DNA of 37,083 nucleotides, taken from assembly GCA_013365325.1 (NCBI GenBank), contig JABVXV010000472.1, positions 1 to 37,083 of the forward strand. Reading direction: 5' to 3'. Both the position numbers and the translations under genes were made by a program. The stretch is from Dipetalonema caudispina (taxonomy: Eukaryota; Nematoda; Chromadorea; Rhabditida; Onchocercidae). This document shows positions 1 through 11,743 of this stretch, in pieces. How positions within the stretch are numbered: position 1 is the first letter of the stretch; every line of letters starts with the position of its first letter. The notes under the pieces were generated by a model that saw only the letters and a program-made list of their open reading frames with translations, was not told the DNA's origin and ran no database searches.

Positions 1-3000
1 TTTTCCCATAGCCAGAAACGCCTTGTCCCGGCATTAAATAGGTACTTTTCTGTCCGCCTCCGGCTACTCCAGCTACAGCGCCAGCAGTTGTACTTACAGT
101 TCCAGCTCCAGCTCCCGCTCCGGTTGTACCTCCGGCTGTTTTTGCAGCTCCTGCTGCAACTGTACCGCCAACTGTCCTTGTAGCTCCAGCTCCAGCTCCT
201 GTTCCGATTGTACCTCTAGTTCCAGTTCCGATACCACTTTTTCCATAGCCAGAAACGACTTGTCCTGACATGAAATAGGCACTTTTCTGTCCACCCCCTT
301 CCGATTCAGCTACAACATTAGTTTCAGCTCCAGCTCCAACACCACTTTTTCCATAGCCAGAAACGGCTTGTCCTGGCATGAAATAGGCACTTTTCTGTCC
401 ACCCCCTTCCGATTCGGTTACAACACTAGTTCCAGCTTTAGCTCCCGCTCCAGTTGTACCACCAACTGTTCTTGCAGCTTCAGTTCCAACTCCAGCACCA
501 CCTTTCCCATAGCTAGCAACAGCGTGCTCGGGTACGAAATAGGCATTTTTTTGACCCCCTCCTTCTGTCCATGCTCCAGTTCCAGTTGTACCTCTAGCAG
601 CAGAACCTCGATCGGGCATGTAATAAGCACTTTTCTGTCCTCCTCCTCCTGCTGAGACTGCAACGCCAGTTCCACTTCCAGCGCCAAAACCTCGATCAGG
701 CATGAAATAACCACTTTTCTGTCCTCCTCCTCCTCCTCCTGCTACGACTGCAACGCTAGTTCCACTTCCAACATCAAAACCTCGATCGGGCATGAAATAA
801 CCACTTTTCTGTCCTCCTCCTCCTCCTGCTGCGACTGCAACGCCAGTTCCACTTCCAGCGCCAAAACCTCGATCGGGCATGAAATAACCACTTTTCTGTC
901 CTCCTCCTCCTCCTCCTGCTACGACTGCAACGCCAGTTCCAGTTCCACTGCCAAAACCTCGATTGGGCATGAAATAACCACTTTTCTGTCCTCCTCCTCC
1001 TCCTGCTGCAACGCCAGTTCCAGTTCCACTGCCAAAACCTCGATCGGGCATGAAATAACCACTTTTCTGTCCTCCTCCTCCTCCTGCTGCTGCGACTGCA
1101 ACGCCAGTTCCACTTCCAACATCAAAACCTCGATCGGGGATGAAATAACCACTTTTCTGTCCTCCTCCTCCTCCTGCTGCTGCGACTGCAACACCAGTTC
1201 TACTTCCAACATCAAAACCTCGATCGGGCATGAAATAACCACTTTTCTGTCCTCCTCCTCCTCCTCCTCCTGCTGCGACTGCAACGCCAGTTCCAGTTCC
1301 ACCACCAAAACCTCGATCGGGCATGAAATAACCACCTTCCTGTCCCCCTTCTCCTAATCTTCCATCGTCTGTACCTGTTCCGGCAATATCCACAATACCT
1401 TTTCCATCAGCACTACCTTTCTCTGTATCAGCTATTCCATCTGACTGCAGCGAAGTACCAGCCTCCTTTGAACTAGAAACAGTTGCTTTGATACCGGATT
1501 CACTAGCGTCAACTTCTATTTGAGCTTCTGCTGCGCTACCCTTCGTTCCTTCCTTACTTTCTACAAAAAACCTATTTAGTTTTAAAATGACAGATCTTTC
1601 GGTACTCCAAACTTCTTTAATATTCTCTCATTTAAATTAAATAATAATTAATATGCAACAAAGAATTTGCAGCTGTTAACAGAATATCTGTGATGTTGGA
1701 TTGCGGAAATACCATACTTTTACTGGGGTTACCGGTAAGTCCTAGTTACATTCGTTGAACTTTTATTAGCAGTGCTATTTATAGTGGATAAATCTCTCCG
1801 ACAATGTTTTTTAAAAGCTTAAGTTACATGTTGAACCACAGGAGGAGATCCTTCCATTTTTTATCTTTTTTTTTCTTCTTAAATTGGCAAGTTTAAAAAT
1901 TTTTTTTTCTTTCATCTTAATCTGAGGATAGTTCCGATATTCTAAAAGTGTTTTGAACCTAATGGGAGATTTTTTCTCAGGATAATGTCTAGATATCCCG
2001 AAAAGACATTTGAATTCTTTGTCTCTTATCAAAATCATCAGCCCTAATAACTGAACACTTCTGTGAATATAATTTCCCAAGACCAGTTTAAATTTATCGA
2101 ATACAATACGACTTTGCCTTCATGTTATTTCAATAAACTTCCTACATTCGACTATGAATTTATGAAACTTTTGCATGAATGAAGTGCAATCTTCTAAGAT
2201 GAGTCACTATCTTATGAAATAGACTTCTTAGTGAGATTTCAAATTTTTAAACCTTTTTATGATTTACTTTTCTTTTCTTATTGTTGCGTCAAGACTATTA
2301 CAGACAAAGAGACTAGTATCTAATTCTAAACTTATATTCAATTACTGTCACATTTGTAGCCTGGATCTCAAGCATAACTCTTTTTTGTTGTTTACCTTTC
2401 ATTTTATTGCCTTAGGAATCATCCAGATTAGATTTAAATTATTTTAAAGTTTGCTTTACCTTTTGAAACAATTTAAAGAATGAATTGTTTGATTTATTAT
2501 TTGGTATTGAAATTAATAATTAAAAAAATTCAGTTCAGGAAAGAGGGACGGTAAAGGAAGGGAGGAAGATGAATATTAATAAGCTTAACACCTTCATCAA
2601 TTCCCTTCTTCTCGTCATTACCTTTTTCATCCTCATCCTTATCATCTGTACCCTGTAAATCCGTTTCCGGAAACTCGTACTTATCTCGATCATCCACTTC
2701 CATCATTTCCTCTTCTGGTTTCATTTTTGCCTTTCCCATTGCTTCACCAGGTTTGCCGATTCTAAATGGAAAAAATTCTTCTTATGATGGACGACCAATT
2801 GACTAATTTTTTCTTTTCAAGACAAGACAAAATTTAACTCTTCCAAACTTTTTTCTTACAAAAAATTTTTGGTTTTTCTAATTTCACTTTCTTCAATTAC
2901 AGACTCCTCAGAAATGAACTTCTCGATCCACTATATACATGGCATAAAATGATTTTTGAATTGGAAGTAGACTTTGCATTACCTTTAATTAGGACTATTA

Positions 3001-4096
3001 CTTATATCTTAAATAGCAATACAAATACGCATCTATAAGTTCTTTTACCGTGATATTAATATATTATTTCAATTCTTACTTATCTGATTCCTGAAAAAGA
3101 GAGAAATTATCTCTTCAAAAGAAAAGGCATTAAAATTCAACAGGTCACAATTCCTTTTGATCATTATCATTCTCATTCATTCAACCAATTACATCTTAAA
3201 TAAATTCTTTTGTTTAGTTTATTAGTATAATTTTCCAATAAATGAAATCTTGAAGTTTATCTTGATCTCAATGTAAATTAACTAAAGAGGATTTTATTGT
3301 CAAAATCAAGATAGCTAAGAAATCTGATTTGCTCAAAAATAAATTGAAAAATAATTTTGACAATTTATGGAACAAAATATGCAGAATGAACTCATAATCA
3401 GTGGATGGAAATTCTTGAAAAGACTAACTTTCTTTGGTGTCGATATTGGACGACGTCCTATAATTAAATCATATTGGAATTCTTTCTAATTAGAAAAAGC
3501 AAAAGAATTCCGAAAATTGCATAAAACAGAAGATCGTGCTCAATCCAGAAAGTTTATGAAACGAATTCTTTTTTTTTTACTTCATCTTCAAATGTTAACC
3601 AAAAAAAGAATTTGCCATTTCAAAAAAAAAAAAAAAAAATCATTACTCTTTTTCTTTCTACGTCCTTTTCCCACATGAATTTTCTGGAATAACAATTATT
3701 TCCATTAAATTGATTTAGCACAATATGTTGTGAAAATTTTAAAATTTATATTAAAATTGATTACAGACAAAACTAATTCGGTAACTCCTTAGTCATTTCT
3801 CTATTACAATTTAAAATTAGAAATATCGCCATATAAATCACCGGATTATCATAATTATCTAAGTGTTCAAAAAGAATGCGATTTTATAGACTGAATACGG
3901 TTAAATGTTAACATTTTACAAGAATCCTACGATACCTAACTTAATCATTTATGTCAATTAACCACCAGCGTTGGATATATAAGAAGTTAACAATGTGCTG
4001 TTTTATCAAGTTTTAAAAATTCAAAAAGATGGAACTTACATAACGCTCATCGAAATAATTGTAATAAGGATTATATGCATCCACTATTTTGTTATG
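1..4096 (-). CDS. glycine-rich tandem-repeat protein, partial (3' end beyond left edge, 5' end not found)
   Basis: I do not recognise the family. Exons, in transcription order, are 4040-4096, 3080-3090 (11 nt), 2592-2761 and 1-1560, the last open to the window edge. Phases 0, 2 and 1 join without a stop. The first exons encode a Tyr/Asn-rich stretch (DAYNPYYNYFDERY). Next comes an acidic region rich in D, E and K (PEEEMMEVDD, DDKDEDEKGNDEKK). The last exon gives an E/S-rich linker and then a long Gly/Ala/Ser/Thr array built on GYFMPDRGF, GSGTGVAVAA and GGGGGQKS. Towards the left edge the units diverge to GGGQKSAYFMPGQ plus AVSGYGKSG. A structural secreted role (cuticle, eggshell or sheath) is only a guess from composition. 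Possible earlier exons are 4227-4247 (7 codons starting with ATG directly after an acceptor) and 4475-4502; neither is secure. No signal peptide was located. Confidence 0.7.
606..1335 (-). repeat. in-frame tandem repeat array, unit about 81-93 bp
   Basis: The marker for the FMP codons (CAT on the plus strand) recurs at 617, 701, 791, 878, 968, 1049, 1139 (mutated to Ile), 1229 and 1322. Spacings are 84, 90, 87, 90, 81, 90, 90 and 93, all multiples of three. Length differences come mostly from the number of GGA (Gly) codons and of GCA/GTC (Ala/Val) codons. Older, diverged units continue to position 1. The array is coding (see the glycine-rich protein), and the constant frame points to selection against frameshifting slippage. 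Confidence 0.9.
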
Positions 4097-7000
4097 CTAA
4101 AAAAAAGTACTGCTCATTTTCTGTATTCAATATAACATTACCCTTTTTTTTGAAACAAAAAATTTTAGTCTAAATGAGAAACAATTAGGTTTAATTCAAT
4201 TTGACGAACCTCCGTATTTTTCATACTTTTTCGAAATATAACAGCATCTGAAATATAATTTCTCATTATAATATTGCAAAAAATGTTATTTGAAATTTGT
4301 GAAATTTTTCATATTTACCAAAATTATTTGAAATGAAACGTTCTTACGTGTTCCATTCATTAAATTTTATATCAAATTTTATATGCAATTCTTTCTCAAG
4401 GTCACAAATATTTCAAGTGATTTTTAATGAGTAAATAGTTGAAAAATTGGAATGTGCAACATTGGAAAACTCACCTTGTTTGCCGGACCCAGAACCAGAT
4501 GCCTAAATTAAATTCAATTCAAATCAAAAATTTAATTTTATTCAGACATTAATATTTTATATAAAACTCAATCATAATGGTTCATTTATATGTGTGCTTA
4601 TATTAATCTTTTATAAAAAAAAAAGGGATACTTTCAAGCTTTTTTCAATCATTTGGAAGTAGAATATCGATAATCAATCAATTAACTTTCCAAAAATTTT
4701 AGCCTTTTAATTTATGCAACAATCCGTGATATTGTCAAGTTAAGAAGTAAGCTGTTCGAAAAATATGTATTACAAAAACATAGTCACTTAAGTATTATTG
4801 AAAAAAAAAGCACTCGAGAGTAAATTTTGAAAAAATTGAAAAAACTGTAGAAATAAAAAATTCGAAGTTTATTATTATCCCCTTCCTAATCATTCTGAAA
4901 AATCGTAATTCACTCTTCATCGCAATAATTTCATCCATTATTTCATTCCTAAAACCACAAAAACATACCATAAGTAATTATTGAAACGTTATTATTCAGT
5001 ACAATTTTCACAAGCAAAAAAACAAATAAATTTTAAAACGCCTGTCTGCTAGTAATCGCCAAAGAACAATGCAATACGACGAAATATTTGTCACCTTATA
5101 TACTCTCCTAATAATTTCTACGGTAAAGAAACAACTAAATTACACAGCAAATAATTATTGTATTATGTATGAAAAATTACAAACAATTTATGTAAAATAA
5201 CGAGTAAACAAGTGGTGGACAAACAAACAAACAAACAAACACTAATAAATAGAGTTATTTACAAATAAAAATTCTAAAGAAAATGCAAATTTGTTCGACA
5301 ATTATTTGTATACATTTATTATAATAATATATTACTGAAATATATGACAAACATAGTCCACTGATAAAAATAACTTTAATATCTCTATGGAAATATATAA
5401 TTCGAGAGGTATCAAGAAGGTACTACAATATATCTTTAACGGTGCTCATCCAATGTATTAAAAATTGTCAAAGGAGCATGATAATTTCAAAGTTTGAAAT
5501 TCTACTTGATTCCCAATTGTAGCTTACATGTGAATAAGGTAATATTTTCTGGAAGAGTTCACAAAAGGATTTGCACTCTCATATGAAATTTCGATTTCGT
5601 TAAATTCTGAATAAATTAAATTGTTAGTGATAAAGGAAAATCTTGGAAGCCAACGAATCATTTGACGAATTTCTGGATTTTTGAAATCTCAATAATCCGA
5701 AAAATTACAATTAAATATACATATTCATTTCATTGTTTTTGTTGTACACAAGGATGATCCCATTTGGGAGAAATTTAGATAATTTTTATTATTGATACCA
5801 ACATGATGAGTTATCATGAAAGTTTATAAATTATCGCTACTCCGATAATCATGATCATTGCATAGTTTGGTACTATTGATGATATCTATCGTGATCGATA
5901 AATCAATCATCCGTATGAAACGAAAAAAAATACTTAAACCAGAGAGAGAGAGAGCTTGAAGTCGATATCTCAACTATTTTGTTATCATTAATAACTAAAA
6001 AAATTTGCTCCTACGCTGAAGATTTTGAAGATCGATGCTTAAATTACAGGCAATAAAATTTTTGAAATGAACAGGCTAACTTTAGACATTAAATCTTCGC
6101 AGCTAAGCAAGCTATGCAACTCCACCAATTTTAATTAATCTAATAGTCTGCTGGGAATTTCTTTAATACCAAATAACATTGCAGAAACGGAATGATTCAA
6201 GAAATTACACGAGAAAAAATAACGCAAACATCTTTAAAAGATTCAAAAAATGAAGAAAAAAAATTCAAAATCTTATAATCATATTTCAATAATGAATTTT
6301 TCATTTTCAATAAACCTCGATAATACTATCCATACATTATACTTAATGTGATATCTTATCTCTGCTACTACCACCTGAACATCATAGAAATTATGTTAGG
6401 TTTTACTGCTTATTGAAAATCATAATTCCTTAAATCACTTCACAAAATTAATCCTATACTAACTTTATTTTAATTTGAATAGTTTCAAAAAGCAACAGTT
6501 CCCTTTTTTTAGGGAATCCATTCAATTCTGCAATATGATAACGTTCCAAAAACTTAATTCCAGACAGACATTTTCATATTTAGAGGTAGGATTTAATTGT
6601 AACATGTTATCCATTATAAGATAACATGGTTGGAGCAGTTTACTTTAAAAATTGAAAATTCATCAAATAAAATGTGCAACATTTCCACAGTTACCACTCT
6701 AGAATTTCGTGATGATTGAGTCCAGATATTAACTCCAGTATAATATGAGTAGCTTACATTACTTCATTTAAGGAAGAAATAGGAGAACTAATTTTTAGAA
6801 AAATTAACTGAACTGTTTGAGAGCTACCATTCTCTCACTTTGTACTGTTAGATTTGGAAGCATTTTTTCCGACTAGAATTCGAGAAATTCGCATTTCAGT
6901 TTGAATTAACCCAGTGTAATGCATTGAGTAATTGAATTTGAAAACTTTACTACTTCGAGCCTTAAAACTTATCCTACCATAATTCAATAATTAAGAGCTC

Positions 7001-7207
7001 AAAGAAGTATATATGGGCATGAGACAGAAAAAAAAAAAAAAAACTACATCAATGAAACGTTGAGGAATTTTTTAATACGAAAAAAATTTATTTATCAAAC
7101 TTCAATAATTTCAAAGTAAACAATTCATTCAACTATTATAACATCTTCAGCATGACGAAAAAAAAAATAGGCTAGAGAGACATGAAAATACGACCAAACA
7201 AATAATA
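4097..7207. other. AT-rich non-coding stretch: 5' part or upstream region of the glycine-rich gene and 3' flank of MIF-2
   Basis: I see no convincing long coding exon on either strand. Two short minus-strand exon-like pieces flanked by good splice signals (4227-4247 and 4475-4502) may belong to the glycine-rich gene. A short ACAA-type simple repeat lies at about 5218-5240 and a GA run at 5943-5954. A candidate minus-strand polyadenylation hexamer for MIF-2 (TTTATT on plus) lies near 7087, about 120 bases after its stop. The first exon and promoter of the glycine-rich gene may be hidden here. Confidence 0.5.
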
Positions 7208-9258
7208 TTATTCCTTCATAAGCTCTTTCATTGTTGTTCCACAGCATCCTACATTTTCTGGTTCCAAATTTAGGAAATGAATGATGCAATGTGCTGGATC
7301 AATATCCAATGTTTTCTTCATAAATTCTGATATTAGTGAGGAGTATTTGATATTTTTCTCAGCCGAGAATGATCCAATCGATTTAACCTAGAAATTTCAA
7401 GTGTACTAAAAAAAAAAAAAAAAAAAAAAAGGGAAGAAAAACTGCACCACTTGATGAAAAATGATTTAATTTGAAGAAATGATAATAAAGTTCGTTTCAC
7501 TTACTTACCAAAATAGTTAAAGAGTCATATGTCCTACAAAACACACTGCTAGAAATGAATTTCATATATTTCTAATCTTTCACTTCATTTTTACCTCAAA
7601 TTTTTATATCCATTACACATAACATAGCTTATTTTATTACAGTCTCACACTTATCATTTATCAAATCCTCAAACAATAATATTGATAACGCTAGGATTTG
7701 ATTGTTTCATAGCGCGCTATGAAACAACCAGATGTAATATCTGTAGCAAAATGTCCTCATATATAAGGCTAGAGAAGATAGAAAGAGCGAAAAAGTATGG
7801 AATCATCGGAGAGGACAGAGAAGTGACAGAAGACTAAAGTGTATGATAAATTTCTGTTCCTAAATTTTTTAAAAAATTTCATTGAAGGAAAAAATAAAAG
7901 GTAAAAGTGAAGCAGATAGAAAACTTCCATTATTTTTGAAAACATTGAACAATAACTAATGTAAGTCTAATTTCTCCAGATTTCTTTTGCAAAAGAAAAA
8001 TTAAAATAAACAACAACAAAATAACATGTGGAAAAGATAACAGAGAAAATAGAAATAGTACATTTATATTATTGTCAGTTTTAGTTATTTGATCCAAGCC
8101 GCTTAGTAATTAATAATTAATTTTAGTGATGAAATGATAGTGGTAGGTTTTCTTCTCAAAGGAATTGAGTTTGTTTTTGGATATATGTTTAGATTACTTA
8201 AGGATGATGTTATAATTATTTTAAATTAATGATTAATATGATTAGATAGATATGATTGGGATATACTGTACAGAAGATGATTTACAATATCATATAGTAA
8301 TGATGTTTTGGTATGCTTGAATAGCTAGAAAAGGATCTTACTTCGAATAATAATTTACATAAATGTAATTGAAATTTAGCATTACTGGTAGTGGTACGAA
8401 ATGTCTGTTGGAGGACGAGGTAGCTCGTCACGTGGAAGCATTCTAAGGAGAGGTCATGTGCCGTTACCGAATCTTTCCATTGCAGGAAAACGTGAAACAA
8501 AGTGTGAATCAACCGGGTATACTGTTTGTTTCTTCCTTATTATTGACTATTTTATTAAGCATCATTTGTCATTTTCCTTTTCATTATTTATATATATATA
8601 TATATATATTCTTTTTTTTTTGCCAGAACATTAATATTCATGATAATCTGGAGAGAAAGAAGAAGGAAAAGAGAATATATGTTTCATTGCGAAAATCACT
8701 CATGTTTTTCTAGAACAAAGGGAACTCGTCGAGGAGGAAAGCGTGAACGAGGAGGACGTGGAAGATGTGGACGTGATCGGGGCCGAGAAACAGGAAGACA
8801 GCTGTTTATAGAGCAACAAGGGATATTTTCTTCCGGTTTGAATGATGACGGGCGATATAACAGAACGAAAAGTAGCATATCGAATGGTAAATTTTTGATT
8901 TCTGCAATTAAATCTTTACGAATCAGTACTTTACGAAACGGGATGGGTGTTCAGTGGTAATGTACTGATGATAAGATTGTAATTGGACAACTGTTACAGA
9001 ATTGCGCACAACAAATCTTGGACGAGTGAAGAAAGTAGATCCAGAGCATGCGGAAAAGGAGAGAGATGTAAACTCTATAACATATGAATCAGAATGGTTG
9101 TCCGATGAAGAGGCTGATAATGAGGAACTACAAGAATTGTTACGAGATGGGGTATAGTTGTTATAATTCAACTTCCTTGGGCTAAATTTAGACAAATAGC
9201 AGCCTGACGGCGGAAAAGGTTATCGAGTTATCCACTCGTAGTAAAAAAAAATTCAAAA

Positions 9259-9294
<36 letters not shown>

Positions 9295-11743
9295 CGGTGT
9301 AGCATTATTACAAGACTGCTTTAACCTAGGCAATGTTTTTTTTTTTTTATGTTCGAAAGTTAGATGTGAATGGACTGTATTTGTTTCCAGTTCTTGTCAG
9401 ACTTGAAACCCGGAAAAATTATCCCACTGGTTTTACCAGAAACAGAGCAAGAACAGTTCCAACAGTTAGTTAAGGAAGAGAAAAATATGGAGAATGGTTG
9501 CGAACCTATGGACACAGGCCCTTTGCTACCAACGAAAAGAAAGTTAGTTTTGAATGTTACTTTTTGAAACGTTTGTTTCTATTTATTTCCTTTATATAAT
9601 TACAAATTAATTATATGTAGCGTTATTTGTTTGCAGAAGGAAGGACAATCAGTGCCTTAAATCAGAATGTGAATTTGAAGAGGACGTCAAAAAGCTACAG
9701 TTAAAGGAGCTGGAAACTGTTAACACAGTGCTGAATCCAACCGCAACAAGTAGTCGTAGGGCAGCTACTATTATGCAGAAAATTCAGAAAGGTGGCCGTC
9801 CCGCGTTCATGTTGTCACATAAGATACTTGATATACTTGATGTTATGACTTAAGAATGTATTGGTGCGTTAGTTAACAGTTAATACAATTTCAGATGAAG
9901 ATGGTTCAGTTTTGATGTTGCAGTTACCAAGTACCTTATCCGCTGTCAAGGACTCAACTAGTCAAGAAAATACAGTAGAGGGGTCCAAGGTTAAATTTTG
10001 CTTATATAATTTTGTTCTTTGTTATTTATTACGGTTACTCTTTCTTTAGTGCGTTTTTATCAATCCCTGTCATCAACTTCAACTAATTATATCTGACTAC
10101 TTTTCCTTTCTGCGACTGCATGCCATTTTTTTGAAATATTTGGGTCGTCCTTTGTATTGTTTTTTTATGTTATGTTTACTAATGCTTTCTGAGTCACTTT
10201 TTTTTAGTCCGAAGAGAACACATCTTCAACAATAAAACATTGTCTTGATGGTTTTCCAAATGGTAGCAAAATTGGGAAACTGCGAATACGAAAAGGAGGC
10301 CGCATGGAATTGTCGTTTTGTGGGATGCCCTTGGATGTAACTTGTGGTGTTGCTACAAAATATAATGAGGTTACTCGCTTTTTCTCCTCGACGGGCTTGC
10401 TGCTTCGATAGGTTTTACAAAAGTTTTCATGACATAGCAGTATTTGTTGCATGATTTAAACATGGTAAACTGCAGTCATGCTTGGAAGTGAGTGAATAGT
10501 AAATATTTGTCATCACTGTGAGGAAGGATCTTAATAGTGTGGTCAGTAACAGTAGATTCTAGGAATTCGTCTTTTTGATATTTTTTTTTACCGAAAAAAT
10601 TTTCTGCAGTTAGGAAATTTCAGTCAATATTATTAATCGATTCTGAGAGTCAGACAACAACTTCGACGATCAAAAGCGAATGTGGCGATGAACAGTCACC
10701 ATGCAAAGGTTATATTCTAGGTAAAATCATAGATTCCTTCATTTGTTCGCATAATCTTCCGGAAGCTCTTGATGGTAAACGAGAGGAGCAGCAACGGGAT
10801 AAACAAAAATTCTATGAAACTAAAAACCAACGAGATGAAGAGGAAGATTTGGAAATGAAAGACTTACTTTTGGAGTTACGTTCAATCGAAAAGAAAGAAG
10901 AATCTTGGTCAAAATGGGCTCTAGAATATTCAAATTCTTTGAAATACGATGATTCATAGTTATTGTTGTACTAGGATGTTTATATTTCCTTCAAATTCAT
11001 TATTGAGTAGGATTTTTTAGTTTGGTATTTATATCCCTTAAAACATCTATGACATTTCGAGAAGTGCCTTTCTTTCCATCTATTTCTAAACACTATAAAG
11101 TATGCCACAGCAAGTTCACTTATAATCGGAAAGTGTTTTCCGATTCTTTATTTCCTTCTATATTTTTATTGTTTTCAGATGTACATTGTTGAACTTTTGA
11201 AGACTATTTCAGGGATTATTTTCCTGAAATTATATAATTTGTTTCCTTAACTTGATTGATACGGGTTGCTCTTTGCTTATTGCTGGCTTTTTGCTTTTTT
11301 CATTGAGGTAATTTCTTCCTTTAGAACAGACATCTTTAACAAAGAAAGATCATTTTCGTTTCGAAATTCCCAACAAAATTCTCAGTCCGTTGCTGCTCTA
11401 ATAGAACTTTTGGGAGAATTACTCTGAACTTTCGGAAGAATTTTATCCAGGCTGTATCTGTACGTCGAGGTTGTTAATTGTTATCGTAATTGTTCAGTTG
11501 TAAGGCATCGGCTTTATAAGCTAAAAAAAAAGCTCAATAAATTCAATAAATTAAACTGACCACAGTGAGACATGACGGATCTTGCGTGGGACCATGTGAT
11601 AACTGTGCATTTGGCGTTACCAATAGAAGTATCCGACTTGCTGGCTTTCCTAACATTTCCGCCAATAACTTCGTAAACTGGACATTAAAACCACTCGGAA
11701 ATCTACTCGCAGGAACGTTCGAGGCAAGCGTTATCAGCGGCAT
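7208..11743 (-). CDS. mif-2: macrophage migration inhibitory factor, MIF-2 type
   Basis: Two exons, 11561-11743 and 7208-7387, join in phase 0 to give 120 residues, the usual length of nematode MIF-2 proteins. The protein starts MPLITLASNVP, so removal of Met leaves the N-terminal Pro that acts as catalytic base in the tautomerase family. It continues with LGKPASRILLLV, NAQLSHGPTQDP, VKSIGSFSAEKN and ENVGCCGTTMKEL, matching the MIF beta-alpha-beta fold. The family forms trimers, has keto-enol tautomerase activity and is secreted without a signal peptide; none is seen here. Filarial MIFs act as host immune modulators, which is known for the family and inferred here. TTCTAG sits directly before the ATG (11744-11749), a likely trans-splice acceptor. 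The intron of about 4.2 kb carries the whole RPC4 gene on the other strand. The donor is GTCAGT, weaker than usual. No CXXC redox motif is present. Confidence 0.9.
7509..7533 (-). other. orphan 25-nt exon-like segment in the MIF-2 intron
   Basis: It is bounded by TGTTTTGTAG and GTAAGTAAG, better splice signals than those of exon 1. In the frame that continues into the last MIF exon it reads TYDSLTIL then VKSIG, which resembles the MIF strand covered by the end of exon 1 (TQDPSCLTV then VKSIG). Included after exon 1 it would shift the frame and give GAC ATA TGA, a premature stop. It could be a poison exon, part of an isoform with another first exon, or a relic of a duplicated MIF exon. Confidence 0.35.
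7702..7727. repeat. 26-bp perfect palindrome
   Basis: The left arm TTGTTTCATAGCG is followed directly by its exact reverse complement, with no spacer. It lies in the MIF-2 intron, about 670 bp upstream of the RPC4 start codon, in otherwise AT-rich DNA with a GCGCGC core. It could be a dimeric transcription-factor site, a foldback or chance. Confidence 0.9.
8401..10959 (+). CDS. rpc-4: DNA-directed RNA polymerase III subunit RPC4 (RPC53/POLR3D)
   Basis: Eight exons: 8401-8501, 8714-8886, 9000-9151, 9391-9542, 9637-9791, 9895-9989, 10208-10369 and 10624-10959. All phases agree and give 441 residues. RPC4 with RPC5 forms the TFIIF-like module of Pol III used in initiation and termination on tRNA and 5S genes. 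The N terminus is basic and Arg/Gly-rich (RRGGKRERGGRGRCGRDRGR), as usual in this family. A KRKRKD stretch near residue 192 could be a nuclear signal. The conserved C-terminal domain is clear: KIGKLRIRKGGRMELSFCG, LDVTCGVATKYNE, then GKIIDSFICSHNLPEALD. The last exon uses the TTTCAG at 10618-10623 rather than the CTGCAG just upstream, which would bring a stop. Residues 381-441 form a charged extension past the normal family end. The gene lies wholly inside the MIF-2 intron, antisense to it. Confidence 0.9.
9260..9291 (+). repeat. poly(A) tract
   Basis: An uninterrupted run of about 32 A lies in the third intron of RPC4. Other A runs lie at 3624-3640 and 7408-7430. There is no target-site duplication or retroposed body next to it, so it is treated as a simple repeat. 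Confidence 0.9.
10960..11560 (+). other. RPC4 3' flank with candidate poly(A) signals
   Basis: No coding exon is seen. AATAAA occurs at 11536-11541 and 11545-11550 on the plus strand, ten to twenty bases short of the antisense MIF-2 first exon. If used, RPC4 would have a 3' UTR of about 590 bases and its transcript would run up to or into MIF-2 exon 1. Confidence 0.4.

Noticed and set aside
368..655. Ser/Cys-rich plus-strand frame over the repeat array
   Set aside because: It is antisense to the glycine-rich exon, with composition explained by the complement of GGA/AGT codons and no splice support.
919..1335. 138-codon minus-strand frame of E/Q/L-rich repeats
   Set aside because: It is the alternate frame of the Gly-rich repeat; only the Gly frame joins upstream exons in phase and runs the full length from 1560 to 1.
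8282..8512. Minus-strand frame with a weak MIF-like stretch near 8345-8400
   Set aside because: Part of it is antisense to RPC4 exon 1, the resemblance is only a few residues, and no start or junction fits the MIF exons.
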